Shown: piece by piece, positions 53,303 to 62,004 of the stretch | Layout: each line of letters starts with the position of its first letter | Numbering within the stretch: position 1 is the first letter of the stretch | Source of the DNA: Ruegeria pomeroyi | Lineage (GTDB): Bacteria; Pseudomonadota; Alphaproteobacteria; Rhodobacterales; Rhodobacteraceae | Reading direction: 5' to 3' | NCBI RefSeq assembly: GCF_021405525.1 | Contig: NZ_JAGQAG010000001.1 | Coordinates: forward strand, 372,001-436,000 | Length of the DNA: 64,000 nt | The notes under the pieces: generated by a model | What the model was told of the DNA's origin: nothing | What the model saw: the letters and a program-made list of their open reading frames with translations, nothing else | Databases searched by the model: none | Position numbers and translations under genes: made by a program

Positions 53303-54328
53303 TTGACAGCAGATACCAAACGCCCGCTCACCCTTCGCGATGTCTCCGAGGCGTCGGGGGTATCGGAGATGACCGTCAGCCGGGTGTTGCGCAACCGGGG
53401 CGACGTGTCAGATGCCACCCGCGAACGCGTCCTCGCCGCGGCCAAGGAGCTGGGATACGTCCCCAACAAGATCGCTGGTGCTTTGGCTTCGAACCGCGTC
53501 AACCTGGTGGCGGTGATCATCCCGTCCTTGTCGAACATGGTATTCCCAGAGGTTCTGACCGGCATCAACCAGGTGCTCGAGGATACCGAATTGCAGCCGG
53601 TGGTCGGCGTCACCGATTACCTGCCCGAAAAAGAGGAAAAGGTGCTGTACGAGATGCTCTCGTGGCGCCCCTCGGGCGTGATCATCGCGGGGCTGGAGCA
53701 TTCCGAGGCGGCGCGTGCCATGCTGGATGCCGCCGGGATCCCGGTGGTCGAGATTATGGACAGCGATGGCAAGCCGGTCGATGCGATGGTGGGCATTTCG
53801 CACCGCCGCGCAGGACGCGAGATGGCGCAGGCAATCCTGAAGGCGGGCTATCGCCGGATCGGCTTCATGGGCACCAAGATGCCGCTCGACTATCGCGCCC
53901 GCAAGCGGTTTGAAGGGTTTACCGAGGTGCTGGGCAAGAACGGGGTCGAGATCGAGGATCGTGAGTTCTACTCCGGCGGCTCGGCTCTGGCCAAGGGGCG
54001 CGAGATGACCCAGGCCATGCTGGAACGCTCGCCGGACCTCGATTTCCTCTATTACTCCAATGACATGATCGCGGCGGGCGGTTTGCTCTACCTGCTCGAA
54101 CAGGGGATCGACATTCCCGGTCAGATCGGGCTGGCGGGGTTCAACAATGTGGAACTGCTCCAGGGCCTGCCGCGCAAACTGGCCACGATGGATGCCTGTC
54201 GGCTGGAGATCGGGCGCAAGGCGGCCGAGATCATTGCCAAGCGGCTGGAGGATCCTGAGGCCGAGATCGAAACCCGGATCACGCTGGAGCCCAAGATCAG
54301 CTATGGCGACACGCTGAAACGGCGCTGA
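53303..54328 (+). CDS. LacI-family transcriptional regulator
   Basis: 341 aa. The N-terminal HTH is LRDVSEASGVSEMTVSRVLR with the following GYVPNKIAGALAS hinge, then a periplasmic-binding-type sensor domain (NLVAVIIPSLSNMVFPEVL; GLAGFNNVELLQ). It probably represses a sugar-acid or gluconate-type gene set not in the window. No ATG fits; the TTG at 53303 follows GCAGG. A TTG 54 bp upstream is less likely. The YcaQ-like gene starts 4 bp after its stop. Confidence 0.88.
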   Translation: MTADTKRPLTLRDVSEASGVSEMTVSRVLRNRGDVSDATRERVLAAAKELGYVPNKIAGALASNRVNLVAVIIPSLSNMVFPEVLTGINQVLEDTELQPVVGVTDYLPEKEEKVLYEMLSWRPSGVIIAGLEHSEAARAMLDAAGIPVVEIMDSDGKPVDAMVGISHRRAGREMAQAILKAGYRRIGFMGTKMPLDYRARKRFEGFTEVLGKNGVEIEDREFYSGGSALAKGREMTQAMLERSPDLDFLYYSNDMIAAGGLLYLLEQGIDIPGQIGLAGFNNVELLQGLPRKLATMDACRLEIGRKAAEIIAKRLEDPEAEIETRITLEPKISYGDTLKRR

Positions 54329-54331
54329 GGC

Positions 54332-55546
54332 GTGGCGCTGCAACGGCTCGACAACCGCGCGGCGCGGGCGCTGTTCCTGGATCGGCACGGGCTGGCGGAA
54401 CAGCCCAGCGGCCCGGCGCGCGGGGCAGATCTGCTCGACCTGATCACCCGGCTCGGCTTTGTGCAACTCGACAGCATCAACACCGTGGCGCGGGCGCATG
54501 ACCTGATCCTGTTCTCGCGCCGCCCCGCCTATCGCCCACCCGATCTGAAACGGCTTTACGAACGTGACCGTGCCCTGTTCGAGCATTGGACCCATGATGC
54601 CGCTGTCATCCCGATGGCCTTCTACCCGCATTGGCATATGCGGTTTGAGCGCGATGCAGAGATGCTGCGCGCAAGGTGGAAGAACTGGCGCCGCGACGGG
54701 TTCGAGGGCAAATTCGCCGCCGTGCTTGATCATATCCGCGATCATGGGCCGGTCAGTTCGTCAGATGTCGGCAAGGACGAAGAAAAGAAATCGGGCGGCT
54801 GGTGGGACTGGCACCCCTCCAAGACCGCGCTGGAATATCTGTGGCGCTCGGGCGCGCTGACGGTGATCGGGCGCGAGGGGTTTCAGAAACGCTATGACCT
54901 GACCGAGCGGGTGATCGAAGACCATTTGCGCCCCGGTGCGCTGGATCATGATCCCAAGACAACGGTGGATTGGCTGTGCAACGCCGCCCTTGATCGGCTG
55001 GGCTTTGCCACCACCGGCGAACTGGCAGCCTTCTGGGACAGCGCCAGCCCGGCCGAAGCCCGCGACTGGGCGGCAGGGGCCGAGGCGCGGGGCGAGGTCG
55101 AAGCCATCGAGATCACCTGTGCCGATGGCAGTCTGCGCAAGGTGCTCGCCCGGCCCGATGCGTTGGGCCAGGCCACCGCCGTACCACCTGCGCCGGGCCG
55201 CATTCGGGTGCTCAGCCCGTTCGACCCGGCATTGCGCGACCGCAAACGTGCCGAGCGGCTCTTTGGCTTTCATTACCGGATCGAGGTCTTTGTACCCGAA
55301 CCCAAACGGGTCTATGGATACTACGTCTTTCCCCTGCTCGAAGGCGATCGGCTGATCGGGCGGATCGACATGAAGGCGCATCGCGAGTGTGGCGAGCTTC
55401 GGGTGCGCGCGCTCTGGCCCGAACGCGGGCTGCGCTGGTCGCCCGCCCGCACCCGGCGGCTGGAGGCCGAACTGGATCGTGTCCGTCGCCTGGCCGGGGT
55501 AGATCAGGTCATCTTTGCCAAGGACTGGCTGCGTGATCCTCTCTGA
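54332..55546 (+). CDS. YcaQ-family DNA glycosylase-like protein (winged HTH)
   Basis: 404 aa. The family's QxD-containing motif is present in GFVQLDSINTVARAHDL, followed by EHWTHDAAVIPMAFYP; the middle and C-terminal parts are winged-helix-rich (PFDPALRDRKRAERLFGFHY). YcaQ/AlkX enzymes unhook DNA crosslinks and excise bulky bases. The start is a GTG at 54332. It is co-transcribed with the LacI gene by proximity, though their roles are unrelated. Confidence 0.83.
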   Translation: MALQRLDNRAARALFLDRHGLAEQPSGPARGADLLDLITRLGFVQLDSINTVARAHDLILFSRRPAYRPPDLKRLYERDRALFEHWTHDAAVIPMAFYPHWHMRFERDAEMLRARWKNWRRDGFEGKFAAVLDHIRDHGPVSSSDVGKDEEKKSGGWWDWHPSKTALEYLWRSGALTVIGREGFQKRYDLTERVIEDHLRPGALDHDPKTTVDWLCNAALDRLGFATTGELAAFWDSASPAEARDWAAGAEARGEVEAIEITCADGSLRKVLARPDALGQATAVPPAPGRIRVLSPFDPALRDRKRAERLFGFHYRIEVFVPEPKRVYGYYVFPLLEGDRLIGRIDMKAHRECGELRVRALWPERGLRWSPARTRRLEAELDRVRRLAGVDQVIFAKDWLRDPL

Positions 55547-55563
55547 TCAATGCATCGCCGCTG

Positions 55564-55604
55564 CTTCTTTCTGGTCCGAAATACTCCCGCCGGAGGCATC
55601 CGGC
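55564..55604 (-). repeat. Roseobacter-type intergenic repeat, copy D
   Basis: On the minus strand, GCCGGA/TCCGGC (55589-55604) is followed by GGGAGTATTTCGGACCAGAA and AGAAG. It lies between the convergent YcaQ-like and hpaI genes. Confidence 0.65.
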
Positions 55605-55635
55605 AGGTCGGTACGCGCAAACGTCAGAGGAGAAC

Positions 55636-56406
55636 TCAGGCGGATTTCCAGCGCGCCGACAGCGCCCGTGCTGTCTGTGTCAGCAGCATGACATCCAGAC
55701 CCACTGCCAGGAACTGGGCGCCCATCTCCAGATAGGCCTGGGTCGCCTCCTCATTGGTGCCCAGGATCCCTGGCGCCTTGCCTGCGGCGCGGATGCGGGT
55801 CATCGCATCGGCGATAACGGCACGCACCTCGGGGGCGGCGCTGTTGCCTTGGAACCCCATGTCGGTGCTCAGATCGGCGGGGCCGATGAACACGCCATCC
55901 ACGCCCTCGACCGTCAGGATATCGTCCAGCGCCGCCATGCCGGCGCGGTTCTCGACCTGTACCAGCAGGCAGATCTCCTGATCGGCGGTCTGGATGTACT
56001 CGCTGACGCCTCCGAACCGGGTGGCCCGGGCGGCGGTAGCACCCACACCGCGCACACCGGTCGGCGGATAGCGGCAGGCACGCACCAGCTGGCGGGCCTG
56101 ATCGGCGCTTTCCACGATCGGAACCAGCACGGTTTGCGCGCCCGCATCCAGCACCTGCTTGATGATCCAGTCCTCGCCCACCGGCACCCGCACCACCGGA
56201 TGCGAAGGGCTGGCCGCCAAAGCGGTCAGCTGATCCCGGATCGAGCGGATGTCGTTGGGCGCATGCTCACCATCCACCACCAGCCAGTCAAACCCGCATG
56301 TCCCCATGATTTCGGCCACGCTGGGTTCGGCAAAGCTCATCCAGCAACCGATCTGGCGCTTGCCCTCGGCAAGGGCCTGTTTGAACGGGTTCTTTGGCGC
56401 GGGCAT
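55636..56406 (-). CDS. hpaI: HpcH/HpaI-family 2-oxo-acid aldolase
   Basis: 256 aa. The metal/active-site motifs of class II HpaI are present: DWLVVDGEHAPND with catalytic His, LVQVENRAGM (Glu) and GVFIGPADLSTDMGF (Asp). HpaI cleaves 4-hydroxy-2-oxoheptanedioate to pyruvate and succinic semialdehyde, the last step of homoprotocatechuate degradation. It is the third gene of a minus-strand cluster behind the decarboxylase and hpaD. Other HpaI-fold aldolases exist, so the substrate is inferred from the neighbours. Confidence 0.83.
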   Translation of the reverse strand: MPAPKNPFKQALAEGKRQIGCWMSFAEPSVAEIMGTCGFDWLVVDGEHAPNDIRSIRDQLTALAASPSHPVVRVPVGEDWIIKQVLDAGAQTVLVPIVESADQARQLVRACRYPPTGVRGVGATAARATRFGGVSEYIQTADQEICLLVQVENRAGMAALDDILTVEGVDGVFIGPADLSTDMGFQGNSAAPEVRAVIADAMTRIRAAGKAPGILGTNEEATQAYLEMGAQFLAVGLDVMLLTQTARALSARWKSA

Positions 56407-56473
56407 GGCGGGTCTCTCCTCGGGTCGGGTTTCAGGGGCGAGCCTGCGTCAGCGCGCAGGCCCTGTCCAGCGC

Positions 56474-57883
56474 TCAGGGCAAGGAACGGGCGATTTCCTT
56501 GATCACGTCAAAGGCCATCATCACATCGGCCTCGGTGGTTTCGAACTGGCCGGCCTGGAACCGGATCACCAGTGCGCCATCGACCCGGGTCTGGGTCAGA
56601 TAGATGCGCCCGTCATCGTTGATCGCGTTGACCAGCCGCTGGTTCAATTCGTCCGGATCGACCCCGTCCCGCAGATAGCGAAAGGTCCAGAGCGACCACA
56701 TCGGCGGCGTCACGATCTCGAAATCCGGTTCGGCGGCAAGCCGGTCATGCAATGCGCCCGACCAGGCGATATGGTTGCGCAGCCTCTGGCGCAGCCCTTC
56801 CATCCCATAGCTGCGCATCAGGAACCAGAGTTTCAGCGCCCGGAACCGGCGGCCCAGCGGCACCGACCATTCCGAATAGTTGATGATCCCATCGCGCCCG
56901 TGGGTCTTGAGATACTCGGGCTGGATCGCCAGCGTGCGCACCAGATCGTCGGGGTTCTTCAGGAAATGCGCCGAACAATCAAACTGAACACCCAGCCATT
57001 TATGCGGGTTGAACACGATACTGTCCGCGCGCGCGATGCCGGGCCAGTAGTGGCGGAACTCGGGGCAGATCATCGCCGACCCAGCCCAGGCCGCGTCCAC
57101 ATGGGTATAGAGACCGTATCTCTTGGCCACATCCAGACAGCGATCCACCGGATCGGTGGCGCCCGTGCCGGTGCCGCCCACGCACAGGATCAGTCCAGCG
57201 GGGTGCAGCCCCGCCGCCAAGTCGGCCTTGATCGCGGCCTCGAGCGCGTCGGGGTCCATGCCGCGCCAGTCGCCCTTGATCGGTACCCGCACAAGATTGT
57301 CCTGTCCGATCCCGGCCACCCAGATGGCGCGGTCGACCGAGGTGTGAACCTCGGACGAACAATAGACCCGCAGCGGTTTCTGGCCGAACAGGCCCTGGTG
57401 GTTCCCCTGCCAGTCCAGCGCCTTTTCCCTGAGCGTCAGCACCGCCGCCAGCGTCGCCGACGAGGCGCTGTCCTGGATCACCCCGGCAAAGCCTTCGGGC
57501 AGGTCCAGCGCTTGGCGCAGCCAGTCCATCATACGCGTTTCCATCTCGGTCGCGGCGGGCGAGGTCTGCCACAACATGCATTGCGGCGCGATGGCCGAGG
57601 CCAGGAATTCGGCCAGCACCGAGGGCGCCGAGGCGTTCGAGTTGAAATAGGCGAAAAAGCGTGGATGCTGCCAATGGGTGATGCCGGGCATCACGATATC
57701 CTCGAAATCGCGAAAGATATCCTCCATCGCTTCGGGCGTCTCGGGTGGTGTGGCGGGCAGGGCGCTCAGCACCGCGCCCGGTTCGGTCCGGGCGCGCACG
57801 GGGCGGTCGCCCACGGTCAGGTGATAATCCTGCGTCCAGTCGGCAACCCGGCGGCCCCAATCGGCGAATTCTTCCCATTTCAT
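56474..57883 (-). CDS. PLP-dependent aromatic-L-amino-acid decarboxylase-like protein
   Basis: 469 aa, group II decarboxylase fold. The PLP-binding Lys is in NPHKWLGVQFDCS, and DAAWAGSAMICPEFRHYW and PRFFAYFNSNASAPSVLAEF match the aromatic amino acid/DOPA decarboxylase subgroup. It would release CO2 from tyrosine, DOPA or tryptophan. It lies between hpaD and hpaI, 21 and 67 bp away, so it may feed an amine into aromatic ring degradation. The amine oxidase needed next is not in the window. Confidence 0.82.
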   Translation of the reverse strand: MKWEEFADWGRRVADWTQDYHLTVGDRPVRARTEPGAVLSALPATPPETPEAMEDIFRDFEDIVMPGITHWQHPRFFAYFNSNASAPSVLAEFLASAIAPQCMLWQTSPAATEMETRMMDWLRQALDLPEGFAGVIQDSASSATLAAVLTLREKALDWQGNHQGLFGQKPLRVYCSSEVHTSVDRAIWVAGIGQDNLVRVPIKGDWRGMDPDALEAAIKADLAAGLHPAGLILCVGGTGTGATDPVDRCLDVAKRYGLYTHVDAAWAGSAMICPEFRHYWPGIARADSIVFNPHKWLGVQFDCSAHFLKNPDDLVRTLAIQPEYLKTHGRDGIINYSEWSVPLGRRFRALKLWFLMRSYGMEGLRQRLRNHIAWSGALHDRLAAEPDFEIVTPPMWSLWTFRYLRDGVDPDELNQRLVNAINDDGRIYLTQTRVDGALVIRFQAGQFETTEADVMMAFDVIKEIARSLP

Positions 57884-57904
57884 CTGTCGTATCCTCGTCT
57901 GCCG

Positions 57905-58885
57905 TCAGGGGGCGATGATCGGTTGCGCCTTGAGGGCGCTCGGTACTGGCTCGGCGCCTTCGAAGGCCGAGCCTTCCTCGAACCAGCTTTTCGGGGCGGG
58001 TGCCCCCCACAGCGTTTGGCGCTGCGGGTCGGTCAGCGACCAGCGGATCGGTTCCAGATCCGGATCGACGGTCTGATAGTCCGAGCAATAGATCTCGATC
58101 CGGTGCCCGTCGGGGTCGCGGACATACAGAAAGAAGGCGTTCGAGATCCCGTGCCGCCCCGGCCCGCGCTCGATATTGGCGACATATCCGGTGGTGCTCA
58201 TCAGATCGAGCAGATCGATGATGTTGAGAGGGGTCGGCACCCAGAAGGCGGTGTGATGCAGGCGGGGACCCAGTCCGTTGGTAAAGGCCACGTCATGCAC
58301 GCCGCCCTTGCGATGCATCCAAGCGGCCCAGAGACGGCCGCTTTCGTCATCTTCTGTGTACTCGGTGACGCGAAACCCCATCTCGCCATAAAAGGCGACG
58401 CTGGCATCCACATCGGCCGAGAACATGTTGAAATGGTCGATCCTGAGCGGCTTCACCCCGTTATAGAGCCGGTAGTTCTGATGGATCGGCGGCAGCCGGT
58501 CCATCCGCACATAGAATTCCAGCGGAATACCCCAGGGGTCGCGGGTGCGCAAAGTGCGGCCCATATGGGGCCGCTCGACCCAGGCGGTGGGCAAAGATTT
58601 TTCGGCGAAAAATCTTTCGGCCCGCTCCAGATCGGGTTCGTCATAAAGCTTGAAGCCCAGCACGCCTACATCTGCCGCATCGGCCTGAACCAGAACGATG
58701 CAGTGATGCCCGCGTTCTTCCATCGCGCGCAGATAGAGCCGCCCTTCTTCCTCATGGGTGATTTGAAGTCCCAGCATGTCCACGTAAAAGGCCCGGCTAG
58801 CCGCCAGGTCCCTGACCCGGTACTCCACATGGCTGAGCCGCACAATGTTGAAGGGCGGGTAGAGATTGGGCGCGGGGACGGGCAT
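57905..58885 (-). CDS. hpaD: Homoprotocatechuate 2,3-dioxygenase (extradiol, type I)
   Basis: 326 aa of two tandem VOC modules. Fe/Mn ligands are His151 (IDHFNMF), His211 (RLHHTAFW) and Glu264 (HRIEIYCSD), and acid-base His197 lies in GGVHDVAF; this matches the 3,4-dihydroxyphenylacetate dioxygenase of actinobacteria in length and spacing. It cleaves the ring beside the hydroxyls. First gene of the minus-strand cluster, divergent from the MarR gene hpaR. Other enzymes of the route are outside the window. Confidence 0.87.
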   Translation of the reverse strand: MPVPAPNLYPPFNIVRLSHVEYRVRDLAASRAFYVDMLGLQITHEEEGRLYLRAMEERGHHCIVLVQADAADVGVLGFKLYDEPDLERAERFFAEKSLPTAWVERPHMGRTLRTRDPWGIPLEFYVRMDRLPPIHQNYRLYNGVKPLRIDHFNMFSADVDASVAFYGEMGFRVTEYTEDDESGRLWAAWMHRKGGVHDVAFTNGLGPRLHHTAFWVPTPLNIIDLLDLMSTTGYVANIERGPGRHGISNAFFLYVRDPDGHRIEIYCSDYQTVDPDLEPIRWSLTDPQRQTLWGAPAPKSWFEEGSAFEGAEPVPSALKAQPIIAP

Positions 58886-58945
58886 CTGGTTCTCCTGACT
58901 GTCGAGCGAGGCCGGTTTCTCAATTTATTATTAACATGTGAAATT

Positions 58946-58955
58946 AATTCGAATT
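58946..58955. promoter_or_regulatory. AATTCGAATT palindrome between hpaD and hpaR
   Basis: A perfect 10-bp palindrome extended to AAATT...AATTT, in an AT-rich stretch between the divergent genes. It is a plausible HpaR operator, by position only. Confidence 0.4.
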
Positions 58956-59031
58956 TGTCAAACCCGAACGCCAAAACAGGATGCGGACATTCCGCCGTTG
59001 CGGGAAGGAGCGATTTCAGCGAAATTGCCCT

Positions 59032-59469
59032 ATGAGTTCAGATTTGCCCAACACGTCCAGATCCTTGCCCATCGCCCTGCTGCGCGCGCGTGAACGGGTT
59101 ATGCGCCCTGTGCGGGCTATTCTGATGGATGTAGGCATCACCGAACAGCAATGGAGGGTTCTACGCGTTCTCGAAGAAGAGGGTCCGCAAGACCCGACCA
59201 GAATCGCCGACGGTGCCTGCCTGCTATTGCCCAGCCTGACCCGGATTTTGCAAAAGCTGGAAGAGAAGCAACTGATCTCGCGGCAACCCGATCCGGATGA
59301 CGGGCGAAAGCAGATCGTCAACATCACCGCAAACGGCACCCGGATCATTCGCGATAACTTGGGCGCCAGCCAGGCTGTGTTCGAGGGTATTCAGGCGAAG
59401 ATGGGAGCGGAGCGTTACGAGTTGTTGCTCGACCTGTTGAATGAACTCTATCGCGATACGTCGAACTGA
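59032..59469 (+). CDS. hpaR: MarR-family regulator, HpaR-like
   Basis: 145 aa. Winged helix: ITEQQWRVLRVLEEEG, then LLLPSLTRILQKLEEKQLIS and DPDDGRKQIVNITANG. The N-terminal SLPIALLRARERVM pattern is that of HpaR, the repressor of homoprotocatechuate operons. It is divergent from hpaD. The ATG at 59032 lacks a clear RBS; an ATG 51 bp upstream is in frame. A 14-bp-stem terminator follows the stop. Confidence 0.85.
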   Translation: MSSDLPNTSRSLPIALLRARERVMRPVRAILMDVGITEQQWRVLRVLEEEGPQDPTRIADGACLLLPSLTRILQKLEEKQLISRQPDPDDGRKQIVNITANGTRIIRDNLGASQAVFEGIQAKMGAERYELLLDLLNELYRDTSN

Positions 59470-59510
59470 TTTCAAGGTCGCATTGGAGAGCTTGGTATCT
59501 TGTCAAAGGG

Positions 59511-59547
59511 ACCCTGCCGGAGAGGAGGGGGTTCTCTCCGGCAGGGT
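59511..59547 (+). terminator. Terminator-like hairpin after hpaR
   Basis: ACCCTGCCGGAGAG (59511-59524) pairs perfectly with CTCTCCGGCAGGGT (59534-59547). The loop is G-rich. There is no T-tract. Confidence 0.7.
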
Positions 59548-59952
59548 GGCCAGGCTAGGTGTAGCTGCGCCGCCTGACCCTTCCAGCAGCATGAGACGTG
59601 ATTGGTTACCGTCCACAGTGCTGGTCAGCGGAACACGTGCGAGTTGGTAGGGGCAACTCATTGCTAAACTGTACGGAACATGGGGGTTCAGTCCGACAGC
59701 AACGCATTCCGAAGACTTGAAGACTCTCGTTAAATTTATCTTCTTCCCCAGAAGGTCCCGATATTGTCGATAGCGCAACCTGAATTGTAGTGTCTTGAGC
59801 GTCAATCGCAAGGATTGCGCGAAATTATGCCGATGCAATCCTCAGTTGCGGGCGATATGCCGCGCATCCGAGCTTGACGGTCTCGGTCGATGTCAGAGTT
59901 GCCAGAACAGATGCAGTGCCTAAGATGGCCCCGAGCGAGAAAGGGGATGCTC
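59548..59952. other. Intergenic stretch with no gene recognised
   Basis: About 405 bp. I see short frames only, none with a family pattern, and no tRNA or known RNA motif. It is AT-richer in parts (TTAAATTTATCTTCTTCC near 59730). It may hold the promoter of the gentisate genes or a decayed insertion. Confidence 0.5.
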
Positions 59953-60987
59953 ATGGGCGAACAGCTGGGAACGCTGTCGGAATTGCCACAGGACTATCGC
60001 GATCAAATGACCGCTGCTGGTGTTGCGCCGCTTTGGCCGATGATGCGAAATGTGCTGCCGCATGACGCACCGCGGCCTGTGACGCGGGCTGGGCACTGGT
60101 CCTTCGCCGCATTGCGCCCGCTCCTGCTGCGTGCAGGCGAACTGACGCCTGTGGAAAAGGCGGAACGCCGGGTGCTGGTTCTGTCCGATCCGGGGCGCGG
60201 CACAGGGGCGATGCAGGCGACCGCGACGATCTACCTGGGTCTGCAGCTTCTGCTACCCGGAGAGTTGGCGCCCGCGCATCGCCACACCCCGTCTGCCGCG
60301 CGGATCGTGGTCGAAGGGCGGGGCGGCTATACGGTGGTTGATGGTGAGCGCCTGCCGATGGAGCCGGGCGATCTGGTGCTGACACCGGGCGGGGAATGGC
60401 ACGACCACGGCCATGACGGGGACGAGCCGGTGATCTGGCTCGACGCGCTCGATTTGCCGCTGTTTGTGCAGCTTGAAGGGTCTTATGCGATCGAAGGTGA
60501 GTTGCAGGCGCAGCGCAACCGCCCCGATGCCAGCCAGGTCGAATACAGCGCTGCCGGGCTGGCGCCATCCCGGCGACCTGGACGCGGCACTCGGCGCTAC
60601 CCGATGATGCGCTATCCCTGGGCCGCGACCGAGGCGGCGCTGCGCCAGATGGCGGCCTTTGGCGAGGGGATTGCCGAGCTGGACTATATCAACCCCGAAA
60701 CGGGCGAGGATGTGCTGCCCGCGCTTGGCTTCACCGCGATGATGCTGAAGGCGGACCAGGTCGAAGCGCCGCCGCTGCGCTCTTGCTCTTCGGCCTTTCA
60801 TGTGATCGCTGGTTCCGGGCGCAGCGAGATTGACGGGCAAGTCATCGAATGGGGTCCAAAGGACACCTTCACCGCCCCGGTCTTTGCCGGCATTCGGCAC
60901 GAGGCAGAGAGCGAGGCATTTCTGGTCCGCATCCACGACCGGCCGCTGCAAGAGAAACTTGGTTACTACGAGGAACGCGCCAGATGA
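59953..60987 (+). CDS. Gentisate 1,2-dioxygenase
   Basis: 344 aa, the usual length. Two cupin domains are present; the first has PAHRHTPSAARIVVEGRGG with iron-binding histidines, the second AFHVIAGSGRSEIDG and GIRHEAES. It opens the ring of gentisate to maleylpyruvate. The ATG at 59953 has AAGGGG 6 bp upstream; an ATG two codons earlier is possible. The downstream gene starts in its stop codon (ATGA), which marks a gentisate-degradation operon. Confidence 0.88.
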   Translation: MGEQLGTLSELPQDYRDQMTAAGVAPLWPMMRNVLPHDAPRPVTRAGHWSFAALRPLLLRAGELTPVEKAERRVLVLSDPGRGTGAMQATATIYLGLQLLLPGELAPAHRHTPSAARIVVEGRGGYTVVDGERLPMEPGDLVLTPGGEWHDHGHDGDEPVIWLDALDLPLFVQLEGSYAIEGELQAQRNRPDASQVEYSAAGLAPSRRPGRGTRRYPMMRYPWAATEAALRQMAAFGEGIAELDYINPETGEDVLPALGFTAMMLKADQVEAPPLRSCSSAFHVIAGSGRSEIDGQVIEWGPKDTFTAPVFAGIRHEAESEAFLVRIHDRPLQEKLGYYEERAR

Positions 60988-61682
60988 GCGACAGCCTGTT
61001 CACCCTTACCCCGATCCCCGGCATTCCGGTCCGTGGCGAAAGCGGCACATATCCGATCGGGCGCATTTTCTGCGTTGGCCGCAACTATGCCGCCCATGCC
61101 GCCGAGATGGGCAACGAGGTGGACCGCGAGGCGCCGTTCTATTTCACCAAATCGCCGGCCAATGCGATCCTGACCGGGGCCACCGTTCCCTATCCGCCGG
61201 GCACAGAGAATTTTCATTACGAGATGGAACTGGCCTTTGCCATCGGCAAGCCGGTGTTCCGCGCCAGCCGGGCCGAGGCCTGGGACGCGGTCTATGCCTA
61301 TGGTTGCGCGCTCGACATGACCCGGCGCGACCAGCAGATTCGCGAGCGGGACAAGAAACGCCCCTGGGACCTGGGCAAGGATGTCGAGAACGCGGCGGTC
61401 TTTGCGCCCCTGACCCGGGTGGCCGACTGGTCGCCGCAGGACAACACGCGCATTCATCTTGAGGTGAATGGTGTGGTCAAACAGGATGCCACCCTGTCCG
61501 AGTTGATCTGGAAGATCGACGAGATCGTCAGTCATCTGTCGGGCTATTACCATCTGCGCCCGGGTGATCTGGTGATGACGGGCACACCTGCCGGGGTCGG
61601 CCCGGTCGTCGCCAGGGATGTGATCACCGGCGGTATCGACGGGCTGGACCCCATCGCGCTGACGCTTGGCCCGGCGGAATAA
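60984..61682 (+). CDS. Fumarylpyruvate hydrolase (FAH family)
   Basis: 232 aa. Metal ligands of FAH enzymes are present: NFHYEMELAFAIGK (two Glu) and the following DMTRRDQQ (Asp), with FCVGRNYAAHAAEMG at the start. It hydrolyses fumarylpyruvate to fumarate and pyruvate, the last gentisate step. It is coupled to the dioxygenase by overlap. A maleylpyruvate isomerase, needed between the two, is not adjacent; the glutathione transferase family gene at 33.8 kb is too far away to claim. Confidence 0.85.
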   Translation: MSDSLFTLTPIPGIPVRGESGTYPIGRIFCVGRNYAAHAAEMGNEVDREAPFYFTKSPANAILTGATVPYPPGTENFHYEMELAFAIGKPVFRASRAEAWDAVYAYGCALDMTRRDQQIRERDKKRPWDLGKDVENAAVFAPLTRVADWSPQDNTRIHLEVNGVVKQDATLSELIWKIDEIVSHLSGYYHLRPGDLVMTGTPAGVGPVVARDVITGGIDGLDPIALTLGPAE

Positions 61683-61685
61683 CCC

Positions 61686-61937
61686 ATGACTGCCGAAACC
61701 ATTCTGATTAACGGCTTGGGCAGCGGCGGGCTGGCTGCGGAACCTGGCCTCTCTTCGGCGGAGCGGGCGGAGGCACTTCGGTCTTTATGAGATGATGATT
61801 GCCACCACCCGATTGGCGCCAATGCCGAGCTGTACAATAGAATGATGAGCGCCATGGCGGCGGAAGAGTGCTACGATTCGATGAAGTGGCGTTACGGCGG
61901 TACCGGTCTGTCCGGTTCCGTCCGAGGGGAGGTGTAA
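61686..61937 (+). pseudogene. Short decayed ORF with an in-frame TGA
   Basis: An ATG 3 bp after the fumarylpyruvate hydrolase stop opens a frame MTAETILINGLGSGG... that stops at TGA 61788-61790; the same frame continues to TAA 61935-61937 with PIGANAELYNRMMSAMAAEE. Alternatively a one-base shift near the TGA reads LYEMMIATTR. I do not recognise the protein. It is probably the remnant of a third operon gene. No selenocysteine machinery is in view. Confidence 0.45.
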
Positions 61938-61978
61938 GCAATATATTGCAAATCAGCATGCTTTGCGCATTATATTGC
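61938..61978. promoter_or_regulatory. Paired GCAATATATTGC-like operators before the TRAP operon
   Basis: GCAATATATTGC (61938-61949) is a perfect palindrome, and GCATTATATTGC (61967-61978) matches it with one change, starting 29 bp later. The second lies 27 bp before the dctP-like ATG. The spacing suits two dimers of a GntR- or IclR-type regulator, which is not in the window. Confidence 0.5.
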
Positions 61979-62004
61979 TTAGAGAGGGTCAAAGGGAGGA
62001 TATC

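Noticed and set aside
56249-59035. Long open frame antisense to the hpaD/decarboxylase/hpaI cluster
   Set aside because: Same reason; the minus-strand genes have intact catalytic motifs.
61788-61790. Selenocysteine at the in-frame TGA
   Set aside because: No selenoprotein family match, no visible SECIS-like hairpin directly after the codon, and decay explains it more simply.
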